DNA of 64,000 nucleotides, taken from the NCBI GenBank assembly GCA_963974105.1, contig CAXBBG010000001.1, forward strand, positions 496,001 to 560,000, read 5' to 3'. Of the stretch, positions 18,404 to 26,781 are shown in pieces. Position 1 is the first letter of the stretch. Each line of letters starts with the position of its first letter. The stretch comes from UBA2136 sp963974105. GTDB taxonomy: Bacteria > Pseudomonadota > Alphaproteobacteria > UBA2136. The notes under the pieces were generated by a model. It had not been told where the DNA came from. It did not search any database and was given only the letters and a program-made list of their open reading frames with translations. The translations under genes and the position numbers were made by a program.

Positions 18404-19192
18404 ATGATGAAATTTGTTTACGCTGTCGGTGGCTTGGTGCTTGTCTCTATTTTAGGTGTTATGTTTTATGCATCTTCTATTGTTTCGGGTGCGATTGAAA
18501 AGTTTGGTAGCGATGCTTTGGGTGTGCCTGTGACGGTTAAATCGGTTAATATTGGTATATTCTCTGGCGAGGTGGGACTTGAAGGTCTTGTTGTAGCAAA
18601 CCCTCAAGGGTTTGAAGGGACGCAAGCGCTTTCTCTTGGTGAAATTTTTGTATCACTAGATCCAGCTTCTGTTTTAACAAATAAAATTCATATTAAAGAA
18701 GTACGCATTACGAAACCTGTTGTTTCTTATGAAGGCTTATTGAAGAAGAATAACTTTAAAACTATTCAAAACAATGTAAATGCTTATACGTCAGCTGGAA
18801 CAAAGTCTACACAGCCAGTTGAAGAGAAATCTCAAGGCTCAGCAAAATCAGAAGCGGCAACACCGTCTAAAAAAATTCAACTTGATTTGTTTGTGATGGA
18901 AGAAGCAACGATGAACTTGAGGATGACAACACCTGTTGGCAGTAAAAATGCAATCGCGAGCCTACCACGTATTATGATTAAAAATATTGGTAAAGAAGGC
19001 GATGGTGCTGATATTTCAGAAGTTGTTAAGCAGATTACAACGCCACTTATGCGTTTTGTAAGCCAAGGCGCTACAAGTTCATTTGCGAATCTAGGGGACT
19101 TAAAACAAGATACTGTAGACGGTATAAAAGGCACCTTAGAGAATAAAAAAGATAAGGCGTTAGAAGGTATTAAAGGTTTATTTGGTAAATAA
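18404..19192 (+). CDS. AsmA/DUF748-like envelope protein
   Basis: 262 residues. One N-terminal membrane anchor (residues ~5-25) is followed by the start of an AsmA-like beta-rich domain: VPVTVKSVNIGIFSGEVGLEGLVV, NPQGF and later IHIKEVRITKPVVSYEG, which is the pattern of AsmA/YhdP-family and DUF748 proteins that span the periplasm and move phospholipids. A Ser/Ala/Glu-rich linker (~130-160) and a second beta segment follow; the last ~40 residues are charged and helical. It is far shorter than full AsmA proteins, so it may be a one-unit member. Start could be either Met of the initial Met-Met; no strong SD. Monocistronic. Confidence 0.65.
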   Translation: MMKFVYAVGGLVLVSILGVMFYASSIVSGAIEKFGSDALGVPVTVKSVNIGIFSGEVGLEGLVVANPQGFEGTQALSLGEIFVSLDPASVLTNKIHIKEVRITKPVVSYEGLLKKNNFKTIQNNVNAYTSAGTKSTQPVEEKSQGSAKSEAATPSKKIQLDLFVMEEATMNLRMTTPVGSKNAIASLPRIMIKNIGKEGDGADISEVVKQITTPLMRFVSQGATSSFANLGDLKQDTVDGIKGTLENKKDKALEGIKGLFGK

Positions 19193-19211
19193 ACTGTTAA
19201 AGTTATAACGC

Positions 19212-19242
19212 AAAAAAAAGCCCTCAAATGAGGGCTTTTTTA
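19212..19242. terminator. Bidirectional intrinsic terminator
   Basis: AAAAAAAAGCCCTC-aaat-GAGGGCTTTTTT, perfect stem with A and T runs, between the convergent AsmA-like and ClpX-like genes. Confidence 0.92.
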
Positions 19243-19258
19243 CTATCGAGCGGGTGGG

Positions 19259-20590
19259 TTAATTTTCATTTTCCATTGAACTAAACATACTTTCTAGAAC
19301 TTTACTAGAATGACCGTAAGTAACATTGGGCTGACCTTTGAGTATGCCTATTTTCACTTCGGTAATGTTTTCGTCCATTTCAGCTTTTTCGTACACTTCT
19401 GTTAATAAAGTAGCGTATTGAGAAACTAAATTACGTGCGCCTGTTTTTTCAGCAATTGCTTGTTTTGCAATATACTCAGCAACAGGTTTGGTAATGGAGA
19501 ATGATACACGTTGATCAAGACGTGAGAAATACTCTTTCCATTGATTGTAAATGCTGTTTGGAATGTTTAGTTGAATTTCAACCAACTCTTCTTCGGTGAG
19601 TTCTTTAAAGCCAACGCTAATCGGTAAACGACCGAGTAACTCTGATTTAAATCCCCACTTTTTGAAGGCATCCGCATTTAACTTATCAATGATGTCATTA
19701 CGACTTGGTGTTGACGTTTCAACACTTGGAGCACCAAAACCTATAGAACCACGCGCTTCGTAAAGCGCTTCAATGCCGTCAAAGGCACCTAAAGTTACAA
19801 TAAGCATATTTTCGGTGTTTAAAAACTGTGTTTCTTTAGATGAAGGACATTCTTTAAAGGGGATTTCTCCACCTTCAATGAATTTTAACAAGTCATTTAG
19901 AACCGAAGTTCTTTCTGCACCTGCACCCGCACCCAATTTGTCAAACTCGTCTAATACAACGATAGAAAAACCAGCGGCTTCCATATCTTTGCCACACTTT
20001 GTCCAAATGTCACATGCGAGCTCGCTCACGTTACGTCCTTTATAAGACGAAGGTGTAAGTAAACTTGCATCTTCAATGAAACAATTAACACCAAGATGCT
20101 TTGCAATAATGCGCCAAATTTCTGTTTTACCAGAAGCGGTTGGCCCATGTACAAATACATTTTGCTTATCAAGTGTTACACCATCATTAACACTTTCCCC
20201 ATAACAACGCTCCATATGAAGCTTTACAGCACGTGCACAAGCACGTTTTGCATCAACTTGACCAATCAAGTGTTGGTTCACAACTTCCATAATTTCAGCA
20301 AGGCGTGGTACTGAAGGCGTGGCATCGTCAGCCTCGCATTCATCTTCCACATACTGTTCATGGAGAAGTTCACCTTTTTGAGTGATGGTTACTTTAATGT
20401 TACCATTTTCATCAGTAACACTTACATCAGGCCATGCTATTTGACCATCTTCAACATGTTTTACATACATTTGAGGACCATGCTGTGAAATGGCCATAGC
20501 GCGTATCACTTGTTCACCAGCAATTTTGTAAATTGCATTCGGAATTTTTGAAACGTATTTAGGGTCGAAGTTCATTGTTTTCTTAAACAT
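19259..20590 (-). CDS. ClpX-like AAA+ unfoldase with non-zinc N-domain
   Basis: 443 residues, start supported by AAGGAAA. Residues ~92-430 align by eye with ClpX: Walker A GPTASGKTE (149-157), Walker B VVLDEFDKLG (211-220), arginine finger in ELLGRLP (R321), sensor 2 in KTGARN (R386). The ClpP-docking loop is retained: RGSIGFGA with IGF at 283-285. The pore loop is SYKG (182-185) rather than GYVG. The ClpX Cys4 zinc domain is missing; residues 1-90 are an unrelated acidic beta-rich segment ending in VEDECEADD. It probably feeds a special substrate set to ClpP, or acts alone as a remodeller. The housekeeping clpX is not in this window. Monocistronic. Confidence 0.82.
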   Translation of the reverse strand: MFKKTMNFDPKYVSKIPNAIYKIAGEQVIRAMAISQHGPQMYVKHVEDGQIAWPDVSVTDENGNIKVTITQKGELLHEQYVEDECEADDATPSVPRLAEIMEVVNQHLIGQVDAKRACARAVKLHMERCYGESVNDGVTLDKQNVFVHGPTASGKTEIWRIIAKHLGVNCFIEDASLLTPSSYKGRNVSELACDIWTKCGKDMEAAGFSIVVLDEFDKLGAGAGAERTSVLNDLLKFIEGGEIPFKECPSSKETQFLNTENMLIVTLGAFDGIEALYEARGSIGFGAPSVETSTPSRNDIIDKLNADAFKKWGFKSELLGRLPISVGFKELTEEELVEIQLNIPNSIYNQWKEYFSRLDQRVSFSITKPVAEYIAKQAIAEKTGARNLVSQYATLLTEVYEKAEMDENITEVKIGILKGQPNVTYGHSSKVLESMFSSMENEN

Positions 20591-20742
20591 AGGTATTTCC
20601 TTAGCACCGATAAAGGCGCAAGTGAGTAGAATAGATGTTTTTCATGTAGGCACAGTATTGTACCCATATGTAAAAAAGTGAAAGGTTTTGTCTTATTAAT
20701 TAAAGTATGAGGGTGCCAAGGTTTTGTTTCAACCTTTGACGT

Positions 20743-20769
20743 AAAAAAAAGAGGCGAAAAGCCTCTTTA
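20743..20769 (-). terminator. Intrinsic terminator of DEAD-box helicase gene
   Basis: Minus strand: AAAGAGGC-ttttc-GCCTCTTTTTTTT, 8-bp stem with a T run, 20 nt past the helicase stop. Confidence 0.88.
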
Positions 20770-20787
20770 ATATGCACAGAAAAATAT

Positions 20788-21930
20788 TTAGGGATTAAAA
20801 TTTTCTATCTTTAGAGTTTCGCATTTAAGTTTTTTACCAAGCAGAGCTTCAATATCTTTGTGCGAAGCACTGTCATTGCTGGCAATAAATGAAATGGCTG
20901 TGCCGATGTCGCCCGCGCGACCTGTGCGCCCAATGCGGTGAATATAGTCTTCGGCCATGCGTGGAAGGTCGAAATTCACCACGTGTGATAGTTTTTTAAC
21001 GTCAATACCACGTGCAGCCACATCCGTTGCGACCAAAACAGGCAAGCTGCCATCATGCATTTTATCGATTACTTTTTTGCGCGCATTTTGGCGCATGTCA
21101 CCATGTAATGCTTGTGCTTTAATGCCTTTTTTAGTCAGTTTACGTGCTACTTTTTCAGTGGCATATTTAGAAGCCATAAACACAATACTTTGCTGTACAT
21201 CTTCGCCTGCTAAAATAAACTCAAGCATTTGCTGTTTGTGCTCTTTGTCTTTGGCACGGTACATAATTTGAGTGATACTGTCGTGGTTGTCTGACGTTTT
21301 TGCAAGGTCAGCACGCAAAGGGTTTTTAAGCATTTTTTGCGCTACTTTTTCAACAGACTTATCAAAAGTGGCTGAAAATAAAAGCGTTTGAACGTTGGTT
21401 ACAATTTCAGCAAATACACTTTGAATGGGCTTTAAAAAACCCATGTCGAGCATGCGGTCAGCTTCGTCTAAAATAATTGTTTCAATACGGCTAAAGTCAA
21501 CTTTTCCTGCATTCATATGGTCAATAAGTCTACCTGGTGTGGCTACAATATAGTCAAGGTCACCTTTAAGTGCTTTTTCTTGCGGTGGGTAAGGTACGCC
21601 ACCCATTAAAATGGTCGACTTAATTTGCGTGTTGCGGCTAAACATTTTAATGTTTGTATAGACCTGAGTTGCAAGTTCACGCGTCGGTGTTAAAATTAAA
21701 ACACGGGGTCCACGGCCGTAACCTTTTGGCTCGGTTGTTAGCGTTTTGTGAAGTGTTGGTAAAACAAAAGCCCCTGTTTTGCCTGTTCCTGTTTGTGCAC
21801 AAGCCATCACGTCTTTTCCTGCCATAATAGCGGGTATCGTTGCTTCTTGCACAGGTGTAGCTGTTTCAAATTTAGCGGCTTTTAAAGCGGTTAAAATTTC
21901 GGGTGCTAAATTAAATTCTGAAAATTTCAT
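20788..21930 (-). CDS. DEAD-box RNA helicase (RhlE type)
   Basis: 380 residues with AAAGG 8 nt before the ATG. All core motifs are present: Q motif FETATPVQEATIP, motif I AQTGTGKT, PTRELA, TPGR, DEAD, SAT, the second RecA domain and motif VI HRIGRTGRAG. It begins MKFSEFNLAPEI, typical of the RhlE/CsdA group. It stops soon after the helicase core, lacking the basic C-terminal tail of RhlE or the RRM of DbpA, so substrate specificity must come from elsewhere. Likely roles are ribosome assembly or cold-induced mRNA unwinding. The leader at 21931-22030 has hairpin-forming sequence. Confidence 0.93.
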   Translation of the reverse strand: MKFSEFNLAPEILTALKAAKFETATPVQEATIPAIMAGKDVMACAQTGTGKTGAFVLPTLHKTLTTEPKGYGRGPRVLILTPTRELATQVYTNIKMFSRNTQIKSTILMGGVPYPPQEKALKGDLDYIVATPGRLIDHMNAGKVDFSRIETIILDEADRMLDMGFLKPIQSVFAEIVTNVQTLLFSATFDKSVEKVAQKMLKNPLRADLAKTSDNHDSITQIMYRAKDKEHKQQMLEFILAGEDVQQSIVFMASKYATEKVARKLTKKGIKAQALHGDMRQNARKKVIDKMHDGSLPVLVATDVAARGIDVKKLSHVVNFDLPRMAEDYIHRIGRTGRAGDIGTAISFIASNDSASHKDIEALLGKKLKCETLKIENFNP

Positions 21931-21948
21931 CTTATAACCTTTATGTCA

Positions 21949-22012
21949 AAATTGTTGGCAGCCCCTGCTGGGTTTTATAAACCAGTCGCTGCTTGTTGGA
22001 GCTCCTACCTTT
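21949..22012 (-). promoter_or_regulatory. Structured leader of DEAD-box helicase gene
   Basis: The 175 bases before the helicase hold adjoining inverted repeats: CAGC-ccct-GCTG, GGTTT-tat-AAACC and the palindrome GGAGCTCC. None has a T run. They could form a folded 5' leader of the kind that controls cold-shock helicases; this is inference. Confidence 0.3.
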
Positions 22013-22105
22013 TTATAAAGTAAGACGCATGAGAGGGTATAAGGTTTAGGCTGTAAATTTACAAGGGGAATAACAGTAAAAGATACGTTTTGATATAAAG
22101 TAAGG

Positions 22106-22327
22106 CTAATTAACGGCTTTTAATATGGAATCGATGTTGGCTTTGATGTCAAATGAGTTTGTAACGCGTTCGTTTGGATACATTTCCATGGCTTGTTGAA
22201 TAGCTGTGATAGCTTGATGGTGAGATAGCTTTGTCGCAATAACGTCTGCACCACTATTGTAGATATGGATGATGCCATAATGACCGTCTGCACTCATATA
22301 AACTCTCAGTGGAAGAAGTTCTGTCAT
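22106..22327 (-). CDS. Small hypothetical protein
   Basis: 73 residues, no recognised family. The sequence is soluble and mixed alpha/beta (beta start RVYMSADGHYGIIHIYNSG, then a helix with ITAIQQAMEMYPNE). It lies alone between the helicase and arsC on their strand. The SD is weak (AGGGCAGGGCAA directly before the ATG). Balanced amino-acid composition favours a real gene, but coding status is uncertain. Confidence 0.5.
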   Translation of the reverse strand: MTELLPLRVYMSADGHYGIIHIYNSGADVIATKLSHHQAITAIQQAMEMYPNERVTNSFDIKANIDSILKAVN

Positions 22328-22434
22328 TTGCCCTGCCCTATGTTATTTGTCTTATGTATTATTTTGGGTGAATAACAGCGTTTGAGCAATGTCTATAAAG
22401 AGGTAAGATGGTTTTTTATGCAAAATTTGTTGTT

Positions 22435-22890
22435 TTACAATGTCTTAATAAGTTCTTGTATGTGTGTATACAACTCTTGACAGGTTGTTGCAAAGGCTTT
22501 TTCTATTTCCTTAGGAGTACCTTTAACTGCGGCTGGGTCTTTTAGGCTCCAGTGTAATTTATAGGCTGGCCCGTGAAAGGCTGGACATTTTATTTTTTCT
22601 ACTTTGTCACAAACAGTGATAACAAGGTCAAAATGCGGTGCACCATCTCTTTCGAATTTTCGCCAGTTTTTAGAAGTAAAATCGCCTGTGATACCTTGTG
22701 ATATGAGTTGTTGAATAGCATGGGGGTTTACAGTGCCAACGGGGTTACTCCCTGCACTATAAGCTTTAAATTTACCATGGCCAATATGGTTTAGAATGCC
22801 TTCAGCTAAAATACTGCGGGCTGAATTTCCAGTGCATAAAAAAAGGACGTTTTTAATGGGACCGTTCAATGCTCTAAGCTTTCTATTCAT
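22435..22890 (-). CDS. arsC: Arsenate reductase, low-MW phosphatase fold
   Basis: 151 residues. The P-loop CTGNSARS gives C19 and R25 of the CX5R motif. DLVITVCD and KCPAF carry the later cysteines of the thioredoxin-coupled ArsC class; FLCTGNSARSILAE and AGSNPVGTVNPHA are typical of the arsenate reductase rather than the tyrosine phosphatase subgroup. It reduces arsenate to arsenite for export. No arsR, arsB or acr3 gene is next to it, so it is an isolated copy. Arsenate activity is by family. Confidence 0.82.
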   Translation of the reverse strand: MNRKLRALNGPIKNVLFLCTGNSARSILAEGILNHIGHGKFKAYSAGSNPVGTVNPHAIQQLISQGITGDFTSKNWRKFERDGAPHFDLVITVCDKVEKIKCPAFHGPAYKLHWSLKDPAAVKGTPKEIEKAFATTCQELYTHIQELIKTL

Positions 22891-23272
22891 AAGGTTAATT
22901 GTTTTTGTGTGGTCGTGGGCGTTTTTGGTGTTTCTTGTGCAATATTGCTCATATCGCTTTCAATATCCACGTCACTAAGTGTTTTTATATAAGCAGGTTT
23001 TTTTTTGATTTGCAAGCGATGTGCAAGGGCTTTATTGATATTGAGAGAGCTGTTCTTTATTTAAACATAAAATATAATCCGTACTTCGCGTGCTTATGGT
23101 TATAGTTTAATATTTAATTTTATGGGCGCATTTTGGTATAAAAAATACTTTAACACATCATGCAAATATCTTTCAAGATAAAGGGGTATACAATAAGTTG
23201 ACGTGGTTCTTGTATATTGCTATAAAGGGCTTGTTCGAAAACACATTATTCCCTTTTTCGGAGGTCATATGT
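22891..23272. other. Divergent intergenic region, no gene seen
   Basis: 382 AT-rich bases between arsC (minus) and the orphan duplicated-domain gene (plus). Short open frames here have poor composition and no SD. It presumably holds two divergent promoters; I could not identify convincing boxes. A strong SD, CGGAGGT, ends the region. Confidence 0.5.
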
Positions 23273-24586
23273 ATGGCTGCAAAAAAGAAACGCCCAAAAA
23301 ATATATATTGGGCGAGACCTATTACCACCTATAGCGTTACTCATAAAAATGCGCTTGAAGCGCATGAAAGTGGTGTGCGTATTTTAACGCCTGAAAAGGT
23401 GCAGATGCATACAGCTTTGTATGAAAAATATAAAGTTTGCGAAGAAGAGGTGCATGCCTTTTTAGAAGGGCGTGGTTACGTCGTTGTTGACCCTGGTAGT
23501 CAAAAAGTTGCCGATGCTTTTGAAGCTTGGCAAAGAGAACCTTTAAGTCAAGTGAATACAAAGTTTGATGAAAAGGTCGCTGATCAGTATATTTTTTATC
23601 GTCAGTTAGAAAAGGCGATATCTGAATATAAGGACCGTCTTGCATCACCGATGCCCTTTTTTACAAAATTGTGCGATTCATGTCAGGAGATAGCTTTTAT
23701 GCCATTTCGTGACGCGTTGACGGCTTATGGGGTTATAAACAGCATAAACCGCATCGGTTGCGGCATGGAAAAGGAAATTGACTCCATGTCTAACCGCCGA
23801 AAACCAGCCGATGTTATGATGCTGCATTATGATGAGGGTGATACTGGCCCTAAAATCAAAATGTCTCAACCCTTTGACTGGAACGCTGCCAAATTTGACA
23901 GCGGTGTTGTCACTTGCTTGGACTATCCTTCAACAAAGGCGTTGCTTGTACTTGATGGGTATGTTTCTAGAAGCTCTAAACACAAGTCTGGGCCTCAAAC
24001 ATTGTTTTGGACAAGGTCTTTGCCTTTTAAGTCATATTATTGGCGCACCGTTTTACAGAACAGTGATATCGTTAAATTACCTTTAGATCGTCAAACGGTT
24101 GTTGATTTTATTGAAGATTGCCAGGAAAGTGAATTAAAAACGCATGCTTACTTAACAAAGAAAGGCTATAGCGTTGTAGATGCGGGGCAACCGGCGTCGA
24201 TGGATGCTTTTGAGCTTTGGCGTGGACGTAGTGTCCATAACAAAAAATGCCCAACTTTGTTTTATGAGGTGATGGCGCAGTCGTGTCAGCATATTGCAGT
24301 GACGCCTTTTGTTACATTTTCTGATGATGAATTTGATTTGAATTCAGCTGATATTTTTGTGACATGCGGCATTGTAAAAGAAGTGGATAGCTTTGCGGTT
24401 TCATCCACTGCTGGAGATGTCTTTTTACTACTCCCAGAAAATGATATGCCTGTGTTAAAAAAGACCGATTGGCAAAACCAAACTTTTGACGGAAAGCCCT
24501 TTTCGTTTTTAAACAGAGACGAAACGCTCGGCGTTCTAGAAAAGTTTGGGTATACATCTCGTAGCCAAAAATATAAAGATAAATAG
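23273..24586 (+). CDS. Orphan protein with internal tandem duplication
   Basis: 437 residues from ATG 23273, which has GGAGG 8 nt upstream; the in-frame extension before it is not supported. I recognise no family. The protein is two copies of one ~150-residue unit. Unit 1 (~56-205) has EEEVHAFLEGRGYVVVDPGS, SCQEIAFMPF and GCGMEKEIDSM; unit 2 (~286-420) has ESELKTHAYLTKKGYSVVDAG, SCQHIAVTPF and TCGIVKEVDSF. Each unit therefore has a GY-VVD strand, an SCQ-IA-PF motif and a CG-KE-DS motif. There is no signal peptide and the N-terminus is basic (AAKKKRPKN), so it is cytosolic or nucleic-acid associated. Monocistronic with its own terminator. Confidence 0.75.
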   Translation: MAAKKKRPKNIYWARPITTYSVTHKNALEAHESGVRILTPEKVQMHTALYEKYKVCEEEVHAFLEGRGYVVVDPGSQKVADAFEAWQREPLSQVNTKFDEKVADQYIFYRQLEKAISEYKDRLASPMPFFTKLCDSCQEIAFMPFRDALTAYGVINSINRIGCGMEKEIDSMSNRRKPADVMMLHYDEGDTGPKIKMSQPFDWNAAKFDSGVVTCLDYPSTKALLVLDGYVSRSSKHKSGPQTLFWTRSLPFKSYYWRTVLQNSDIVKLPLDRQTVVDFIEDCQESELKTHAYLTKKGYSVVDAGQPASMDAFELWRGRSVHNKKCPTLFYEVMAQSCQHIAVTPFVTFSDDEFDLNSADIFVTCGIVKEVDSFAVSSTAGDVFLLLPENDMPVLKKTDWQNQTFDGKPFSFLNRDETLGVLEKFGYTSRSQKYKDK

Positions 24587-24610
24587 AAGTAATTTTGCTT
24601 CATAACGGTT

Positions 24611-24641
24611 TAAAAAGCTCTCCCTTTGGAGGGCTTTTTAT
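24611..24641 (+). terminator. Intrinsic terminator
   Basis: AAAAAGCTCTCC-cttt-GGAGGGCTTTTTA: 12-bp stem with one wobble, ending in a T run, 25 nt after the orphan gene. Confidence 0.87.
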
Positions 24642-24694
24642 TTGCAATACATAGAAGTATCTCTTATTTTATATATAGCAAAAGGGGTTTTTTA

Positions 24695-25345
24695 ATGAAT
24701 GACATCAATCAATTTTTAAACTGGTATTTAGGTGAGCGCACACGTATGAAACGTGGGCTTTTTAATGTTGTCTTTTTTGTGGCTTTTATTCCTGTTCTTT
24801 TTGTAAAAATGAACAGTGGTATGGCGGGTATGATGGAAGAGGCACAACAATATGCACCACTCATATCGGCAGCGGAAGAAATGATGGATGGGGGTGAGGT
24901 TGACACCTATAATATTGAAGAAACCTTAAACCATAGCAAACAGACACGAGATATAACCAGACAGTTAATGCGTGATTTGGGGATGAATGCCCCCACAGCG
25001 CAAAGCCAAAATTTAGAAAAAAAACATGGTATTAAATGGGGTGCCTTGTTAAATATATTGGTTTTTATTGCACTTATTCCTATTATTCAAATGCGTCTAA
25101 GAGACCTCAATAAATGGGGACAAACAAACCTTGTGTATGTAGGACTTGTTTATACAGGTATTGCCAATGATGCTTTAAAAGATTTGTTTGCCATTGAATT
25201 GCCGACGTTCATTTCCGCATCGTTAGGGATTTTAACGTTCGTGCTGGTGAGTTGGCTTTGTATGAGCAACAGTAAAAAAGCGCATATTAGCGGCAGTGCT
25301 CAAGATAACCTTATGCCAGGTGATAAACATGATGATCCTTATTAA
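24695..25345 (+). CDS. Membrane protein, weakly DUF805-like
   Basis: 216 residues from ATG 24695 with AAAGGGG 7 nt upstream. An earlier in-frame start would run through the preceding terminator. One membrane helix near residues 20-40, a ~75-residue polar and methionine-rich loop, then helices near 125-145 and 160-205. The motif MRLRDLNKWGQTN after the second helix recalls the RLHDxGxSG signature of DUF805 proteins. The C-terminal tail is polar. Function unknown. The next membrane gene starts 35 nt downstream, so the two probably form an operon. Confidence 0.68.
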   Translation: MNDINQFLNWYLGERTRMKRGLFNVVFFVAFIPVLFVKMNSGMAGMMEEAQQYAPLISAAEEMMDGGEVDTYNIEETLNHSKQTRDITRQLMRDLGMNAPTAQSQNLEKKHGIKWGALLNILVFIALIPIIQMRLRDLNKWGQTNLVYVGLVYTGIANDALKDLFAIELPTFISASLGILTFVLVSWLCMSNSKKAHISGSAQDNLMPGDKHDDPY

Positions 25346-25380
25346 AATTATTAAATAATGAAAATAAAATATAAAAGCTT

Positions 25381-25815
25381 ATGAAGAAATTTTTATACCA
25401 TGCAAACCAATATTTTAAATTAAACACGGCTTTACCTGCACTGTATTTTGCAGTTTTGTATTTGTTGGTGACTATTATAAGTACGCCTTTAATTATGGCT
25501 GTTATTGACCCTTTGCAGATTGAAGGTTTAATGACAGGTGAAGTTTTGCGCCTTGAATTAATGCCACGTCTAGCATTTGCGTCTTATGAATTTATTCTTA
25601 TCCCTCTTTATTTAAAACGCATGTTGGATATGGGATGGTCACGCCTGCAGCGCGAGTTTGGTGTTTTAATTTTAATATTACCTGTCATGCTTGTTACCTT
25701 CTTTTCGGAAGGTGCTTATTTTGCAAGCTCTGAATTTATTGGTTTTTTACGTATTTTGGCGCTGACTCTTACAGTTCTTTTATTTGTTTGGCCGACTCAA
25801 AAAAAAGGCGCATAA
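25381..25815 (+). CDS. Small membrane protein, weakly DUF805-like
   Basis: 144 residues with four predicted membrane helices (~18-40, 65-80, 95-112, 118-137). The loop LKRMLDMGWSRLQ resembles the same RxxDxGWS motif seen in its upstream neighbour, suggesting both are diverged members of one family or a paired complex. No SD stronger than the AT-rich leader is seen. Function unknown. It ends 135 nt before cmk, with only a weak hairpin (CATCCTC...GAGATTTTG) between. Confidence 0.62.
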   Translation: MKKFLYHANQYFKLNTALPALYFAVLYLLVTIISTPLIMAVIDPLQIEGLMTGEVLRLELMPRLAFASYEFILIPLYLKRMLDMGWSRLQREFGVLILILPVMLVTFFSEGAYFASSEFIGFLRILALTLTVLLFVWPTQKKGA

Positions 25816-25950
25816 AAAAACATCCTCAAAATGGAGATTTTGTTTCATACATCGCTAAAATTTTACTTTGTAGTCGCATATGGTTTTAGCGGTGCGATAA
25901 GTAACAGATGAAATGTTGAGATTTTTTATTTTTTGTGGCATTCTTTTTTT

Positions 25951-26670
25951 ATGAAGCAACCTACACCTCAAAACCCATGTATTGGTAAAATTATTTCCAT
26001 TGACGGCCCTGCAGGGGCTGGAAAAGGGACCCTTGCAACAAATCTCGCACGTGTTTATCGTATGAAATATCTGGACACAGGTACGCTTTACCGCACTGTT
26101 GCCTATAAAACCATGCAAATGGGCGGGAACCCTGCAATCGAAGAAGACGCCCTAAAGGGGTGTGACCTCAGCGACTTTGACTTTAGGCATACAGGCAATA
26201 ATATTTTTTGTGCCTTTTTAGATGGCGTGGATGTGATGAATAAAATTCGTACGATAGAAGTAGGGCAAGGTGCATCTAAAGTTGCGTTTTTTCCAAGTGT
26301 GCGTAAAGCGTTGAAGAAATTTCAAATCGACTTTGCTGAAAAATGGGCAGCAGAATATGGTGTTATCCTTGATGGGCGCGACATTGGCACTGTTATTTGC
26401 CCGCATGCGGACTTCAAGTTTTTCCTAGATGCAACGCCTGATGTGCGTGCGAGAAGACGCATAGAAGAATTGGCAAGTCGTGGCCTTAGCGCCAACTATC
26501 AAGAGACACTTTCAGAGGTGATTGAGCGTGATGCGCGTGATAGAGGCCGTGAAGAGGCACCATTAAAACCCGCAGATGATGGTTATCTTATTGACAGCAG
26601 TCATAAAAGTGAGGTACAAGTCCTCACAGAGGTGGTGGATATCATCTCTATTCCTGTAGCAAAGGTGTAA
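25951..26670 (+). CDS. cmk: Cytidylate kinase
   Basis: 239 residues from ATG 25951; a TTG six codons earlier is possible but adds a non-conserved MWHSFF. It phosphorylates CMP and dCMP using ATP. P-loop GPAGAGKGT (residues 19-27), LDTGTLYRTVA (Y in the CMP site), ILDGRDIGTVICP and the ARRRxxE region are all present. Position immediately before rpsA is the conserved proteobacterial arrangement. aroA, often upstream of cmk, is absent here. Confidence 0.95.
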   Translation: MKQPTPQNPCIGKIISIDGPAGAGKGTLATNLARVYRMKYLDTGTLYRTVAYKTMQMGGNPAIEEDALKGCDLSDFDFRHTGNNIFCAFLDGVDVMNKIRTIEVGQGASKVAFFPSVRKALKKFQIDFAEKWAAEYGVILDGRDIGTVICPHADFKFFLDATPDVRARRRIEELASRGLSANYQETLSEVIERDARDRGREEAPLKPADDGYLIDSSHKSEVQVLTEVVDIISIPVAKV

Positions 26671-26724
26671 GCTGCGGTGGAGTAAGCCTCATGTAAATTC
26701 CGGTACATGTTTGTTTAAAAGGTG

Positions 26725-26751
26725 TTGACCTCTAACCTATTTATTTATAAC
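26725..26751 (+). promoter_or_regulatory. Candidate sigma-70 promoter for rpsA
   Basis: TTGACC, 15-nt spacer, TATAAC, followed 30 nt later by the rpsA ATG. The spacer is shorter than the ideal 17, so this is tentative. Confidence 0.35.
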
Positions 26752-26781
26752 TCCGGGTACGTTTTGAAAGTAAATTATACT

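Noticed and set aside
22899..23105. 68-codon open frame upstream of the duplicated-domain gene
   Set aside because: Phe/Cys-rich translation of AT-rich DNA, no SD, overlaps the arsC promoter region.
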